Both the position numbers and the translations under genes were made by a program. Positions 52,395-61,534 of a stretch of 64,000 bases of DNA are shown piece after piece. Position 1 is the first letter of the stretch. Each line of letters opens with the position of its first letter. The stretch covers positions 124,001 to 188,000 of the forward strand of contig NZ_JAQBNR010000011.1 in NCBI RefSeq assembly GCF_028288465.1, given 5' to 3'. The notes beneath the pieces were generated by a model, which saw only the letters and a program-made list of their open reading frames with translations, ran no database searches and was not told the origin of the DNA. The DNA comes from Ferruginibacter sp. (GTDB lineage Bacteria > Bacteroidota > Bacteroidia > Chitinophagales > Chitinophagaceae).

Positions 52395-54491
52395 TTATTT
52401 AAAATCAGCGTCAGTTACGCCTTCATTTAATTTTATTTCTTTGTATTTAAAAGGAATTTCCTGGCCGCCGGCAATCCTGGTAACTTCTGTTGGCAGCAGC
52501 AGGTTCCCTGTTTTTTGATAGTTTTTATACTCTACAGTCAGCGGCACATCTGCACCTTCCTGGGTTGAAGTAGTTTCTTCCTTCAATAACAAGCCGGTCT
52601 TTACACTGTATTCCTGAACAGTACTTCTTCCGCTTGGCATTATAACCTGCAAACGATAAGTGTCTTCTTCATCTACTTTGCCTGTGCCAAGATAATTGGT
52701 TTTGTAAGCGCCATCAGTTATATAGAACAACTGGGGAATTACACCTTTATCATCCATTGCCTCTTTAATTTCCTTATCAGTGAAATCCTTTTTTTGTGGC
52801 CCCTGCTGCTGAAACCCGGTAGCACCATTGAACATCATTTTCATTACCGTCATGGTGCCCATTTTTAATTCCATCATCTGCCGGTTGGGATTCATTCGCT
52901 TTTCTACCCCGTCAAATGTACGGCCCATCATATCAAGACTTATAACCGCTGATAAGCTGGTAACTTTTTTTACCTCTTCCTTACCACCAATTGCTTTTAA
53001 ATAGGTTTCAATAATTTCGGCGGCTGAAATACTGTTGGTATTTTTCGGAGTTTCAGTTCCTTTTTTATCAGCAGGTTTACCAACTATAAGGTTGGCAAAC
53101 CGATCGTATCTTTTTACCGGGTAACCAAGCCGCATTAATTTGGGTAGTATAACAGCACCATTGCCGGCAATCACAATCCGTGAACTGGTTTCGTTAAAAT
53201 AGGTGCCGGATACCCTTTTTAAATCGCTGAGCTTAACGGCGTTTATTTTCTGCAGATAAGTTCTGTAAAAATCCTTGGGTAGATTATTGATCAAAATATT
53301 GGATGCATAAGTAGCAGTGCGGGCGGGGTCTTCCATGCCCAGGGCAAAAGAGCCGTTGTAGATAGCTTTTGCATTATCCAGTTCTTCCTGTGTAATTTTC
53401 CCGTCCCGCATATTTAAAATTTCGCCAAATATTTCGGCAGTAGCACTATCTACCTTATCACTTCTAACGGCGGCGCTTGCCGTAAATAAACTTTGAAAGC
53501 GGCCGCTGCCAACCCTTGAATAACTGCCGTAGGTAAATCCGTGTTTTTCCCGCAGGTTCATAAATAATTTACTTTCTGCTCCGCCACCTAAAATTTGGTT
53601 GGCTACCAGTAGGGCATGATAATCTTTATTGTTCATCGGGTTGCTGATCAGGTTGCCAACGCTTACCTGCCCTTGTACGGCGGTAGGTACATCAACAAAA
53701 TCTATTTCAGTTCTGGCCGGATTTTTTACCAATGGAATTACGGGAAGGACAAGTTTTTTTCCTGTCCATTCTCCAAAGGCTTTTGTGGCCAGTTCCTTTG
53801 CAGCTTCTGGTGTTATGTCGCCCACAAAAGTGAGGTAAGAACGGGATGGAGTAATGTAATTTTTATACGCCTCTTTTACATCTTCCAGTGTAAGACCTTT
53901 TACCGTTTCTTCGGTTGTAAACTCACCCATGGCTGTTTGTTTGCCATAGCTTAAAGCTGCATTCACTCTTGCTGCAATGGCCGGTGCACTTTTTTCATTC
54001 GCTTTTAACCCGGTAAGCGTAAATGATTTTAATTTATCAAAAGACGCTGCTGGAAAAGCCGGATTTTTTAATCCATCAGCTAGTAAATTAAATGCTTTGT
54101 CAAAATAGCGGGTCAATGCGCTGGCATAACCGCCCGAGGCCGAAAGACTAACTTCTGCACCAATCAGGTCAACAGCTTCATCAAATTTGTCTTTGGGCAT
54201 GCTGGTAGTTCCTTCCGCAAGCATTTGCCCCATCAATTCCACCAGGCCGGCTTTTTTTCCTTCCTGTATTGGTCCTGCATCAATGTTTAAAGAAGCTGTT
54301 ACTTTTGGGAATTTGTGATTTTCCACCACCAGTATAGTCATGCCATTCGGCAGCGTAAATATTACCGGATCCTTTATGGCAATCACAGGCGCTGGCCCGG
54401 CTGCCGGCTTTTTAGATCTGTCAACTTTTATTTGTGCAAAACCCTGCTGTAATAAAACAACACTGATTGCAACGATTAATAATTTTTTCAT
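52395..54491 (-). CDS. M16 peptidase-like subunit with LolA-like C-terminal domain
   Basis: The 698-residue protein has a signal peptide ending near GFAQ. Two M16 (pitrilysin-like) domains span about residues 35-455, but the zinc motif HxxEH is replaced by VELMGQML, so this half is probably non-catalytic and pairs with the next protein. The last ~210 residues (from AAEIIETYLKAIGGKEEV) form a beta-rich domain resembling lipoprotein-carrier (LolA/LolB-like) folds. It starts 49 nt after the catalytic subunit gene and ends at a terminator. Confidence 0.85.
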   Translation of the reverse strand: MKKLLIVAISVVLLQQGFAQIKVDRSKKPAAGPAPVIAIKDPVIFTLPNGMTILVVENHKFPKVTASLNIDAGPIQEGKKAGLVELMGQMLAEGTTSMPKDKFDEAVDLIGAEVSLSASGGYASALTRYFDKAFNLLADGLKNPAFPAASFDKLKSFTLTGLKANEKSAPAIAARVNAALSYGKQTAMGEFTTEETVKGLTLEDVKEAYKNYITPSRSYLTFVGDITPEAAKELATKAFGEWTGKKLVLPVIPLVKNPARTEIDFVDVPTAVQGQVSVGNLISNPMNNKDYHALLVANQILGGGAESKLFMNLREKHGFTYGSYSRVGSGRFQSLFTASAAVRSDKVDSATAEIFGEILNMRDGKITQEELDNAKAIYNGSFALGMEDPARTATYASNILINNLPKDFYRTYLQKINAVKLSDLKRVSGTYFNETSSRIVIAGNGAVILPKLMRLGYPVKRYDRFANLIVGKPADKKGTETPKNTNSISAAEIIETYLKAIGGKEEVKKVTSLSAVISLDMMGRTFDGVEKRMNPNRQMMELKMGTMTVMKMMFNGATGFQQQGPQKKDFTDKEIKEAMDDKGVIPQLFYITDGAYKTNYLGTGKVDEEDTYRLQVIMPSGRSTVQEYSVKTGLLLKEETTSTQEGADVPLTVEYKNYQKTGNLLLPTEVTRIAGGQEIPFKYKEIKLNEGVTDADFK

Positions 54492-54540
54492 TTAAATATT
54501 TTTTTGCTTTATGATATGCTTGATCAAATAAGTTGTGCTA

Positions 54541-55848
54541 TTATTTTTTAGGCAGATAATACAAAACTACCCGCTGGTTTTTGTTCAAATATTTTTTGGC
54601 CACATCCTGTATATCCTGGCGGGTGATTTTCCTGATTTCATCCAGTTCGGTATTGATGTTATTGGTGTTTTTGTAAAAGGTATATCCATCCGCCAGGTTT
54701 TCGGCTACGCCCAGCATTTTGCTGTTTTTACCTATATAATCGTTTTCAAACTGGTTTTGTAATTTGGTAAATTCACTTTCGCTGATTAAACTGGTTTGCA
54801 GTTTAATCACTTCTTCATTCATATCATTCAGCAGTGTATCCAGGGGAGTTTCGTTATTGGGCAACGCGTAAATAATGTAGGCGCCATAATCTTCCAGCGA
54901 ATAGTTAAAAGAGCCAACCTGCACAGAATTCTTTTTATCATCCACCATTTTTTTAGACATCCTGCTGCTGTTGCCCTGGCTTAAAACCGCACTTGCCATT
55001 TCGAGTGCTTTCGATTCTTTGCTTGTTTCACCCGGTACACGATAGGCTGCTAAAATAGCCGGTATCTGGATATTGTTGTCATACGCCGTGTCAATAATCT
55101 CACTCGTGATTGGATCTTCCTTGGCAGTTGTTCTTGTTATTGCAACGCCGGAAGGAATATCTGCAAAATAACTTTCTATCAGCGTTTTTGTTTTAGCGAT
55201 ATCAATGTCTCCTGCGATGGTAAGTACCGCGTTATTCGGGGTATAATATTTTTTATTGAAAGCCTTGAATTCATCCAGTGTTGCCGCATCCAGATCGGCC
55301 ATGCTGCCGATGGTTACCCAATTGTATGGATGTTTTGTAAACAGGTGTTTCATTACTTCACTGAAAAAATTGCCGTAGGGTTGGTTATCCACCCGCAATC
55401 TTTTCTCTTCTTTTACAACTTCATTTTGTGTTTTTACGCCCACTTCATTTATCACCGGGTGCATCATGCGTTCACTCTCCAGCCATATACCGGTAGCCAA
55501 TTGATTGGAAGGAAAAACTTCATAATAAAAAGTGCGGTCCTGGGTAGTATTGGCGTTATTTTGACCGCCATTGCTGCTCACAATCTTCATAAATTCGCCG
55601 CGTTTAATATTGTCACTGCCTTCAAAAAGCAGGTGTTCAAAAAAGTGGGCAAAGCCTGTTCTGTTGGGTTGTTCATCCTTGCTTCCCACATGATACATCA
55701 CAGATACCGCTACTACGGGGGCTGATTTGTCCTGGTGTAAAATAACATGCAAACCATTTTTTAAGTCGTACTCGGTGTAAACTATTTTTTGAGCGCTGGC
55801 CGAAACGGCGCTTGCCATCAGGAAAAAATAAAAAAGTCTCTTCTTCAT
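54541..55848 (-). CDS. M16 family zinc metallopeptidase, catalytic subunit
   Basis: The 435-residue periplasmic protein has a signal peptide ending near SASAQ. The inverted zinc motif HFFEH is in GFAHFFEHLLFEGSDN, with the third ligand Glu in the helix around NEVVKEEKRLR. The C-terminal half is the second M16 domain. With the non-catalytic partner downstream it should form a heterodimeric clam-shell peptidase that cuts small peptides. The first gene of the operon, it has its own promoter at 55867-55895. Confidence 0.92.
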   Translation of the reverse strand: MKKRLFYFFLMASAVSASAQKIVYTEYDLKNGLHVILHQDKSAPVVAVSVMYHVGSKDEQPNRTGFAHFFEHLLFEGSDNIKRGEFMKIVSSNGGQNNANTTQDRTFYYEVFPSNQLATGIWLESERMMHPVINEVGVKTQNEVVKEEKRLRVDNQPYGNFFSEVMKHLFTKHPYNWVTIGSMADLDAATLDEFKAFNKKYYTPNNAVLTIAGDIDIAKTKTLIESYFADIPSGVAITRTTAKEDPITSEIIDTAYDNNIQIPAILAAYRVPGETSKESKALEMASAVLSQGNSSRMSKKMVDDKKNSVQVGSFNYSLEDYGAYIIYALPNNETPLDTLLNDMNEEVIKLQTSLISESEFTKLQNQFENDYIGKNSKMLGVAENLADGYTFYKNTNNINTELDEIRKITRQDIQDVAKKYLNKNQRVVLYYLPKK

Positions 55849-55866
55849 ATTTGTTTAATTGAAAGT

Positions 55867-55895
55867 CAAATGTAAGTCGTTATTGATATGTTCAA
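55867..55895 (-). promoter_or_regulatory. promoter of the M16 operon
   Basis: On the minus strand: TTG (55895-55893), 18 nt, TACATTTG (55874-55867), a perfect TAnnTTTG -7 element 18 nt from the ATG. Confidence 0.55.
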
Positions 55896-56090
55896 TGGTA
55901 GTTTTAAAAAAATTGATAAGCGGTAACATCTCTTTATCTACCGTATTGAATTTCATGCAGCATCAACATTTTTTTTATCAAAAGTTGGGAACTATGCGCC
56001 CGCCCCCTGCACTTTCAGCCTTAAGCCTTCCGCCTGCTGCTTTCTTCAAACAATTTTTTTATTCATTTTTATTGGTGAAATTCGTGCACA

Positions 56091-57017
56091 ATGAAGGCAA
56101 CAGTTTATAAAAGTACCGGCAGTTGGTATGTGGTGCAAAACGAGGAGGGGACAGTTTTAAATGCCCGCATATTGGGTAAGTTTAAAATGGATGGTTTAAC
56201 CAGTACCAATCCCATCGCTGTGGGCGATGTGGTAACGATTGTGGCAGAGAATGAACTGGAGGGCTCCGTTACCATTACGGAAATTGAAGACCGTAAAAAT
56301 TATATTACCAGGACCTCGCCTGCCAACAAGCACAAGCACCACATCATCGCTTCCAATATTGATCAGTCGTTGCTGTTTGCAACTTTAAAAGAACCCAAAA
56401 CTTCCCAGGGTTTTATTGACCGGTTTTTAATTACATCAGAGGCTTACCGCATTCCCTCCATTATAGTATTTAATAAGGCAGATTTGTATAAGGAAAAGGA
56501 AACGGAAAAATTTGCCGAATTAAAATCTATTTACGAGACCATCGGGTACAAGGTAATGGGCATGAGCATTGAAAAAAATATGGGGGTAGATGAAGTAAAA
56601 AGTTTATTGAAAGATAAAACCACTTTGTTAAGTGGCCACAGCGGTGTGGGTAAATCTTCTTTTATTAATACCATTTTTCCGGAACTGCAATTGAAAACAC
56701 AGGATGTAAGTGGCTGGAGTGGAAAGGGTTTGCATACGACTACTTTTGCCGAAATGTTTAACCTGCCTTTCGGCGGCCGTGTAATTGATACACCAGGTAT
56801 AAGAGAGTTGGGTTTGGTAGACATTCCAAAGCAGGAGCTGTCACATTATTTTCCTGAAATGCGGGAACTGATCAACGACTGCCAGTTCAACAATTGCATG
56901 CATACCAATGAACCGGGCTGTGCCGTAAAAGCTGCGGTAGAAGAAGGTCTCATCCACATGGACCGCTATATTAGCTACTGCACCATACTGGACAAAATAG
57001 AAGAGAAATCCTATTAA
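56091..57017 (+). CDS. rsgA: ribosome small-subunit maturation GTPase RsgA
   Basis: The 308-residue circularly permuted GTPase helps late assembly of the 30S subunit. It has an N-terminal OB domain, G4 VFNKADLY, then G1 GHSGVGKSSFIN, G3 DTPGIRELG in the permuted order, and the C-terminal zinc site CQFNNCMHTNEPGC. Length and order are normal. It is monocistronic. Confidence 0.96.
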   Translation: MKATVYKSTGSWYVVQNEEGTVLNARILGKFKMDGLTSTNPIAVGDVVTIVAENELEGSVTITEIEDRKNYITRTSPANKHKHHIIASNIDQSLLFATLKEPKTSQGFIDRFLITSEAYRIPSIIVFNKADLYKEKETEKFAELKSIYETIGYKVMGMSIEKNMGVDEVKSLLKDKTTLLSGHSGVGKSSFINTIFPELQLKTQDVSGWSGKGLHTTTFAEMFNLPFGGRVIDTPGIRELGLVDIPKQELSHYFPEMRELINDCQFNNCMHTNEPGCAVKAAVEEGLIHMDRYISYCTILDKIEEKSY

Positions 57018-57031
57018 GCAAACTGAGTTTA

Positions 57032-57076
57032 CAGATTGCCTGATTCAGGTTATATTAAACCAATCCGTGCAATCTG
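57032..57076. repeat. 8-bp inverted repeat in an intergenic phrase
   Basis: CAGATTGC (57032-57039) and GCAATCTG (57069-57076), 29 nt apart, in AT-rich text containing CCGTGCAATCTGCAAAATCAG. It may be a hairpin behind rsgA or a remnant of a common Bacteroidota intergenic phrase. Confidence 0.35.
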
Positions 57077-57096
57077 CAAAATCAGTATTCTAAATA

Positions 57097-57399
57097 TCAG
57101 TAAGCTCTGTGTTCTAAAAAATGAGCAATTTCCATCACGGCATTATTTTCCTGTTGTACACTTTTTACATGTTGCGGAAAAATGGATACGCCATTGAAAA
57201 CATTATAATGCAGCGTTAGCACATGGCTTTTGTAATGAAAATCCCAGTCAAGGGTTTCGGTGTCATCCACCTGGTTTAAAAAATTAATTTGCAGGTCGGT
57301 GGCCAGGGTTTCTGCGATGGCGTAAAATTTTGATACGCCGCAGTTGTCATCAATAACGGCTTCCGTATTGCCGAATTTAGTTTTCAGGTGGTAACACAT
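57097..57399 (-). CDS. hypothetical protein
   Basis: This 100-residue soluble protein starts CYHLKTKFGNTEAVI and contains DWDFHYKSHVLTLHYNVFNG. It has no signal peptide, membrane segment or recognised domain; the alternation of strands and one helix (AIAETLATDL) suggests a small alpha/beta fold. It has no close partner apart from the small lipoprotein gene upstream on the same strand. Confidence 0.7.
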   Translation of the reverse strand: MCYHLKTKFGNTEAVIDDNCGVSKFYAIAETLATDLQINFLNQVDDTETLDWDFHYKSHVLTLHYNVFNGVSIFPQHVKSVQQENNAVMEIAHFLEHRAY

Positions 57400-57462
57400 A
57401 GTTACAGGGGTTTAGGGTTAGGGTAAATTTTTTATTTTAAAATATAACGAGGGTTCATAAAA

Positions 57463-57657
57463 TCAATAAATTTTACGCCCGCCTTTGTACTTTGTCTGGG
57501 TCACTTTGTCTCCTTTTGCAATTTTTAAATCATTGCTTAACTGGCCAGCCTGCGGACTGCCGGGACAACCTAATTTTTCTTTTTTACTAAACACGGCGCA
57601 GCTTGTTGACGCCATAACATAACACAGGCAGGTAAGGGCAATGATGTTTTTTTTCAT
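57463..57657 (-). CDS. small lipoprotein
   Basis: The 64-residue product begins MKKNIIALTCLCYVMASTSC, a lipoprotein signal with the lipidated Cys at residue 20. A short polar body with GCPGSPQAGQL and a basic tail KYKGGRKIY follow. Similar tiny lipoproteins occur in Chitinophagaceae; function unknown. Confidence 0.75.
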   Translation of the reverse strand: MKKNIIALTCLCYVMASTSCAVFSKKEKLGCPGSPQAGQLSNDLKIAKGDKVTQTKYKGGRKIY

Positions 57658-57718
57658 AGCATTTGGAATGGGTGTATAAATATTACAGCCGGCTACTAAA
57701 AAAAATCATTTGCCAGTT

Positions 57719-58231
57719 TTATTTAAACCAGCCGCTGTACATTAAATAATTATTGGCGATTCTGTTTATTTCTCCACTGATCAGTTCTTCACTGATATTT
57801 TTTACTTTTTTTGCAGGCACACCGGCGTAAATACAGCCTGATTCTATAATCGTATTTTCAAGTACCACCGCACCTGCGGCTATGATACAATTGCTGCCCA
57901 CCTGCACATTGTCCATCACAATAGCACCCATGCCAACCAGCACATTATCAGCTATAACGCATCCATGTACGATTGCATTGTGTCCGATGCTTACATTATT
58001 TCCGATAACCGCCTTCGTTTTCTCATAAGTACAGTGAATTACAGCACCATCCTGAACGTTTACCTTATTACCCATAATGATGCTGTTAACGTCGCCGCGT
58101 ATCACTGCATTAAACCAAACGCTGCAATCATCGCCCATAATAACATCACCAACAATGGTGGCATTAGGGGCAATAAAACAATTGTTGCCCATTATTGGCA
58201 ACACACCTTTAACCGGAAGAATTACTGGCAT
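57719..58231 (-). CDS. gamma-carbonic anhydrase family protein
   Basis: The 170-residue left-handed beta-helix protein has hexapeptide repeats throughout (APNATIVGDVIMGDDCSVWF, NVLVGMGAIVMDNVQVGSN). Likely metal ligands are His in AVIHCTY and in IGHNAIVHGCVI, the pattern of the gamma-carbonic anhydrase/PaaY-YrdA group. Many members hydrate CO2 weakly or act on CoA-related substrates. It forms a trimer in known relatives. Confidence 0.9.
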   Translation of the reverse strand: MPVILPVKGVLPIMGNNCFIAPNATIVGDVIMGDDCSVWFNAVIRGDVNSIIMGNKVNVQDGAVIHCTYEKTKAVIGNNVSIGHNAIVHGCVIADNVLVGMGAIVMDNVQVGSNCIIAAGAVVLENTIIESGCIYAGVPAKKVKNISEELISGEINRIANNYLMYSGWFK

Positions 58232-58270
58232 ATTTTTTATTTATTATGTTACAAACAGTTGTTTTTTATT

Positions 58271-58315
58271 ATCGGCATCGTTGCGTCGCAGCCGATAGCT
58301 ATCGGCTCGTGTACT
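58271..58315 (+). repeat. repeat-like segment carrying an 18-bp perfect palindrome
   Basis: GCATCGTTGCGTCGCA is followed by the palindrome AGCCGATAGCTATCGGCT (58290-58307) and CGTGTAC. The flanks resemble the GCGTCGCACGCTTGTAC end of the repeats at 3436 and 38903, as if a palindrome had been inserted there. Confidence 0.45.
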
Positions 58316-58436
58316 GAATATCTTTTGGCATCTTCAGCCCGCTGTTCTAAGGCATTCAATAGGCCCAACAGCAAGCAGTACGACGGTTGTAAATATTACT
58401 GCGAATATCAAACTTTTGTATCGAAATTTGCGGCTT

Positions 58437-59624
58437 ATGACGCAGCGACAATTATTTCTTGCTCATGTGGGGCAAACATCGCAGGCGCCCCTGGCCCTTG
58501 AAATTGTAAAAGCCAGTGGCAGCAACCTGTGGGATGTGAATGGAAAAAAATACATCGATCTTATTGCAGGCATCAGCGTATGCAACATTGGTCATTGTCA
58601 CCCGCAGGTGGTTGAGGCCATAAAAAAACAGGCAGAGCAATACATGCACATTATGGTGTACGGCGAACTGGTGGAAAGTCCGCAGGTGGCTTATGCAAAA
58701 CTGCTTACGGAACACTTGCCCGCTTCCCTTAACTCGGTATTTTACACAGCCAGCGGAAGTGAAGCGACCGAAGGCGCCATGAAACTAAGCAAACGCTTTA
58801 CCGGCCGTACACAAATCATCTCCTTCAAAAATTCATACCACGGCAGCACACAGGGTGCTTTAAGTATCATGGGCGATGAGTACTGGCGCAATGCCTTCCG
58901 CCCCTTGTTGCCAGATACGGTGCAACTCAATTACAATTCGTTTGAAGACCTGCAGCAAATTACTGAAAAAACAGCATGCGTGATAGCAGAAACCGTACAG
59001 GCAGAAGCGGGCGTAATAGTACCAAAAAATAACTGGCTAACGGCCTTGCGTACACGCTGTACCCAAACGGGTACCTTACTTGTTTTAGATGAAATACAAT
59101 GTGCCTTTGGCCGCAACGGTAGCCTGTTTGCGTTTGAACAATTCAATGTAGTGCCGGATATACTGTTATTGGGAAAAGCATTGGGTGGCGGTATGCCTTT
59201 GGGGGCTTTTGTAGCAAACAAACAAATGATGGATTCACTGAGCTTTAATCCTGTGCTCGGTCATATAAACACGTTCGGTGGCCACCCGGTAAGTTGCGCT
59301 GCAGGACTAGCGGCGTTGAATGTGTTGTTGCAGCAAAATTTAATCAGCACTGTTAAGGAAAAAGAGGCATTGTTTTTATCGCAGTTACAACATCCGTCTA
59401 TAAAAGCAGTACGCAGCTGCGGACTTATGCTGGCAATAGAATTTAGCGATTTTTACTTCAATAAGAAAGTAATTGATGCGCTGATTGAGGAAGGCGTATT
59501 TACGGACTGGTTTTTATTTGCAGCTAATTGTTTGAGGATAGTACCGCCCCTGGTAATAACCAAAGAAGAAATCATAATAGCCTGCCAAAAAATAAATAAT
59601 GTTTTAAATAAAATTACAGTGTAG
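58437..59624 (+). CDS. class III PLP aminotransferase
   Basis: ATG 58437 (MTQRQLFLAHVGQTSQAP) gives a 395-residue acetylornithine/aspartate-type aminotransferase. It shows DVNGKKYIDLIAGISVCNIG, YTASGSEATEGAMKLSKRF, LVLDEIQCAFGRNGSLFA, the PLP lysine in ILLLGKALGGGMPLGAF, and INTFGGHPVSCAAGLAAL. The true amino donor cannot be assigned: no arginine-pathway genes lie nearby. It is monocistronic. Confidence 0.9.
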   Translation: MTQRQLFLAHVGQTSQAPLALEIVKASGSNLWDVNGKKYIDLIAGISVCNIGHCHPQVVEAIKKQAEQYMHIMVYGELVESPQVAYAKLLTEHLPASLNSVFYTASGSEATEGAMKLSKRFTGRTQIISFKNSYHGSTQGALSIMGDEYWRNAFRPLLPDTVQLNYNSFEDLQQITEKTACVIAETVQAEAGVIVPKNNWLTALRTRCTQTGTLLVLDEIQCAFGRNGSLFAFEQFNVVPDILLLGKALGGGMPLGAFVANKQMMDSLSFNPVLGHINTFGGHPVSCAAGLAALNVLLQQNLISTVKEKEALFLSQLQHPSIKAVRSCGLMLAIEFSDFYFNKKVIDALIEEGVFTDWFLFAANCLRIVPPLVITKEEIIIACQKINNVLNKITV

Positions 59625-59705
59625 TAAGAGGCATTGGCCCTTTCCTGCAGCATTGCATCTGGCTTAGCATTCCCAATATATTTGCCTTAACCTCAAAAAG
59701 TAATT

Positions 59706-59737
59706 TTTGCAAATATCAAATCTTTCTATTTACTTTG
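59706..59737 (+). promoter_or_regulatory. promoter of the membrane protein/regulator unit
   Basis: TTTG (59706-59709), 20 nt, TTACTTTG (59730-59737), one mismatch from TAnnTTTG. The ATG at 59755 is about 18 nt further. Confidence 0.45.
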
Positions 59738-59754
59738 TGTTTCAAAGTGCTTTT

Positions 59755-60402
59755 ATGAGTGGACAACAACAATCCCTGGACGACCTGCAGCATATAAAAA
59801 GAATGATGGAACGCAGCAGCCGCTTTATCAGTTTAAGCGGACTGAGTGGCATTGCTGCCGGTACTTGTGCCTTAATTGGTGCCATTGTGGCTTACCCTTA
59901 TGTATATGGCCATAAGGACATTTTTGTTGATGCCGCCGCGGGCAATGAATTGGCCCGTACAGGGCACTTCAGTGTAATATTGTATACCTGGTTGTTTTGG
60001 ATTGCCGCTTTTACTTTTGCAGCCGCCGTAATCAGCGCTTTCATATTTACTTATATCAGGAGTAAAAAGCAGCATATTCCTTTATGGGGTACTACAGCCA
60101 GGCGATTAATGATAAATGTTGCTATCCCATTAATTGTGGGTGGTTTGTTTTTGATAAAGCTCATACAGGCCAACGACATCGGGTTGATTGCACCAGCCTG
60201 CCTGATTTTTTATGGCCTTGCATTGGTAAACGCCAGTAAATATTCACTGAATGAATTGCGCTACCTGGGATACGGGCAGCTGATACTGGCGGTAATTAAT
60301 TTGAAATTTATGGTCTACGGGTTTTATTTTTGGGCTATAGGTTTTGGTGTATTGCACATTGTTTACGGAGCAGTAATGTGGACCAGGTATGAAAAGGAGT
60401 GA
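59755..60402 (+). CDS. multi-pass membrane protein
   Basis: ATG 59755 (MSGQQQSLDDLQHIKRMM) gives 215 residues with a soluble N-terminal helix and about six hydrophobic segments from ISLSGLSGIAAGTCALIGAI to AIGFGVLHIVYGAVM. No family is firmly recognised. A small winged-helix regulator gene follows after 64 nt; this pairing suggests a membrane sensor or target of that regulator, which is inference. Confidence 0.75.
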   Translation: MSGQQQSLDDLQHIKRMMERSSRFISLSGLSGIAAGTCALIGAIVAYPYVYGHKDIFVDAAAGNELARTGHFSVILYTWLFWIAAFTFAAAVISAFIFTYIRSKKQHIPLWGTTARRLMINVAIPLIVGGLFLIKLIQANDIGLIAPACLIFYGLALVNASKYSLNELRYLGYGQLILAVINLKFMVYGFYFWAIGFGVLHIVYGAVMWTRYEKE

Positions 60403-60466
60403 ATGCTGTTGTATAGGGCATAAGCAAAATTAATATTAAAAGTCCTTAACAGGCAAACCCCGGGTA

Positions 60467-60766
60467 ATGATTAATCCGATAGAAAATTTAAATAAATTAT
60501 TTGACAGCCGCATTCGCCTGGGTATCATGAGCGCCCTGATGGTAAATGCAGATGTAAGCTTTAATGATTTAAAGGAGTTGCTGACTATAACAGATGGCAA
60601 CCTGGCAAGTCATTTGAAGGCGCTGGAGGAAAATGGAATCATTAAAGTGCAAAAGGGTTTTATCGGACGAAAAACAAATACAACTTACCTGGCAACAAAA
60701 ACCGGCGAAAAAGCATTTAGGGCACATATTGAAGCATTGGAAAAAATGATCAGATCAACTAAATAA
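60467..60766 (+). CDS. winged-helix transcriptional regulator
   Basis: This 99-residue protein is a single winged-helix domain: LFDSRIRLGIMSALMVNADV, SFNDLKELLTITDGNLASHL (recognition helix) and GFIGRKTNTTYLATKTGEKA (wing), as in HTH_34-type regulators. It probably works as a dimer without a ligand domain. It sits between two membrane-protein genes and may control them. Confidence 0.88.
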   Translation: MINPIENLNKLFDSRIRLGIMSALMVNADVSFNDLKELLTITDGNLASHLKALEENGIIKVQKGFIGRKTNTTYLATKTGEKAFRAHIEALEKMIRSTK

Positions 60767-60816
60767 TTTTTTTTGTACATGCGCTTTGAAAAACAAAGTG
60801 CTTTCAGAAAATTAAG

Positions 60817-61227
60817 ATGCGAATAATACTACACACATTTACAATTTGGGTCCTCACTGCATTAATCAATGCGGTAGTATCCGCATCCTTGCTGGCTTTC
60901 AGCGATAGCGAATTTAACAGGTGGGTATTTGCATTTTCACTTGCCTTCTTTTTTACACTGATATTTTCCGCACCAGCCGTGTTTATTTTTTTTATCTTTT
61001 TTGCCACTACAGAAAAAGACGATGACGGCTATTTATTCAGGGTGTTGGTTATAACAGGTTTTGTTACCGCAACAATTTCAGCCGCGGTTTTTTATGCAGC
61101 TTTTAATTCAATATTTAAGTCGTTCACAATTCGCCTGACACTGTCAATTGTGTGTTCCACATTAAGTGCTATTATGTTGCATCATAAATTTATTGTGGCA
61201 ACCTGTAAAAGCCATCTGCCGCCTTAG
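60817..61227 (+). CDS. small hypothetical membrane protein
   Basis: The 136-residue product has four hydrophobic segments (VLTALINAVVSASLLAF, FALAFF-like, AVFIFFIFFATTEKDDDG and FVTATISAAVFYAAF) and a short Cys/His-containing tail. No family was recognised. It is co-directional with the regulator upstream and the DUF4153-type gene downstream. Confidence 0.65.
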   Translation: MRIILHTFTIWVLTALINAVVSASLLAFSDSEFNRWVFAFSLAFFFTLIFSAPAVFIFFIFFATTEKDDDGYLFRVLVITGFVTATISAAVFYAAFNSIFKSFTIRLTLSIVCSTLSAIMLHHKFIVATCKSHLPP

Positions 61228-61300
61228 TATCGAAGGATTACAGAAAATCAATGATAGCTGAAAAACTACCTGGCTTCTTTATCAATTTAAATTATACAAC

Positions 61301-61531
61301 ATGAAACAGCTATGGTTTAAAAGAACAAATTGGACTTACTCGCCAATTCACCCGATGGGCTTCATTGTAACATTGATGGCGATCCTTTTTATGGTGCCTG
61401 TAACCCTCGCTACAGTACACAACACGCATTCTGTATCTGATAATTTATACGAGCTGTTTGTGTATGGAACCAGCACTGCGTTCTGGTGGAAATGGATAGC
61501 TGATAAAACAAGTGCCGTAAGAAAATATTAA
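61301..61531 (+). CDS. small hypothetical membrane protein
   Basis: This 76-residue protein has an N-terminal polar part (MKQLWFKRTNWTYSPIHPMG), one clear helix (FIVTLMAILFMVPVTLATVH) and a second weaker one near YGTSTAFWWKWI. The next gene starts 3 nt after its stop, so the two are almost certainly one transcription unit. No known family. Confidence 0.7.
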   Translation: MKQLWFKRTNWTYSPIHPMGFIVTLMAILFMVPVTLATVHNTHSVSDNLYELFVYGTSTAFWWKWIADKTSAVRKY

Positions 61532-61534
61532 AAA

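Noticed and set aside
55859-56110. 83-codon plus ORF between the M16 operon and rsgA
   Set aside because: It covers the M16 promoter on the other strand and runs into rsgA; no protein-like features.
57408-57424. Telomere-like GGGTTTAGGGTTAGGG phrase
   Set aside because: A single short occurrence next to a start codon; chance in AT-rich bacterial DNA.
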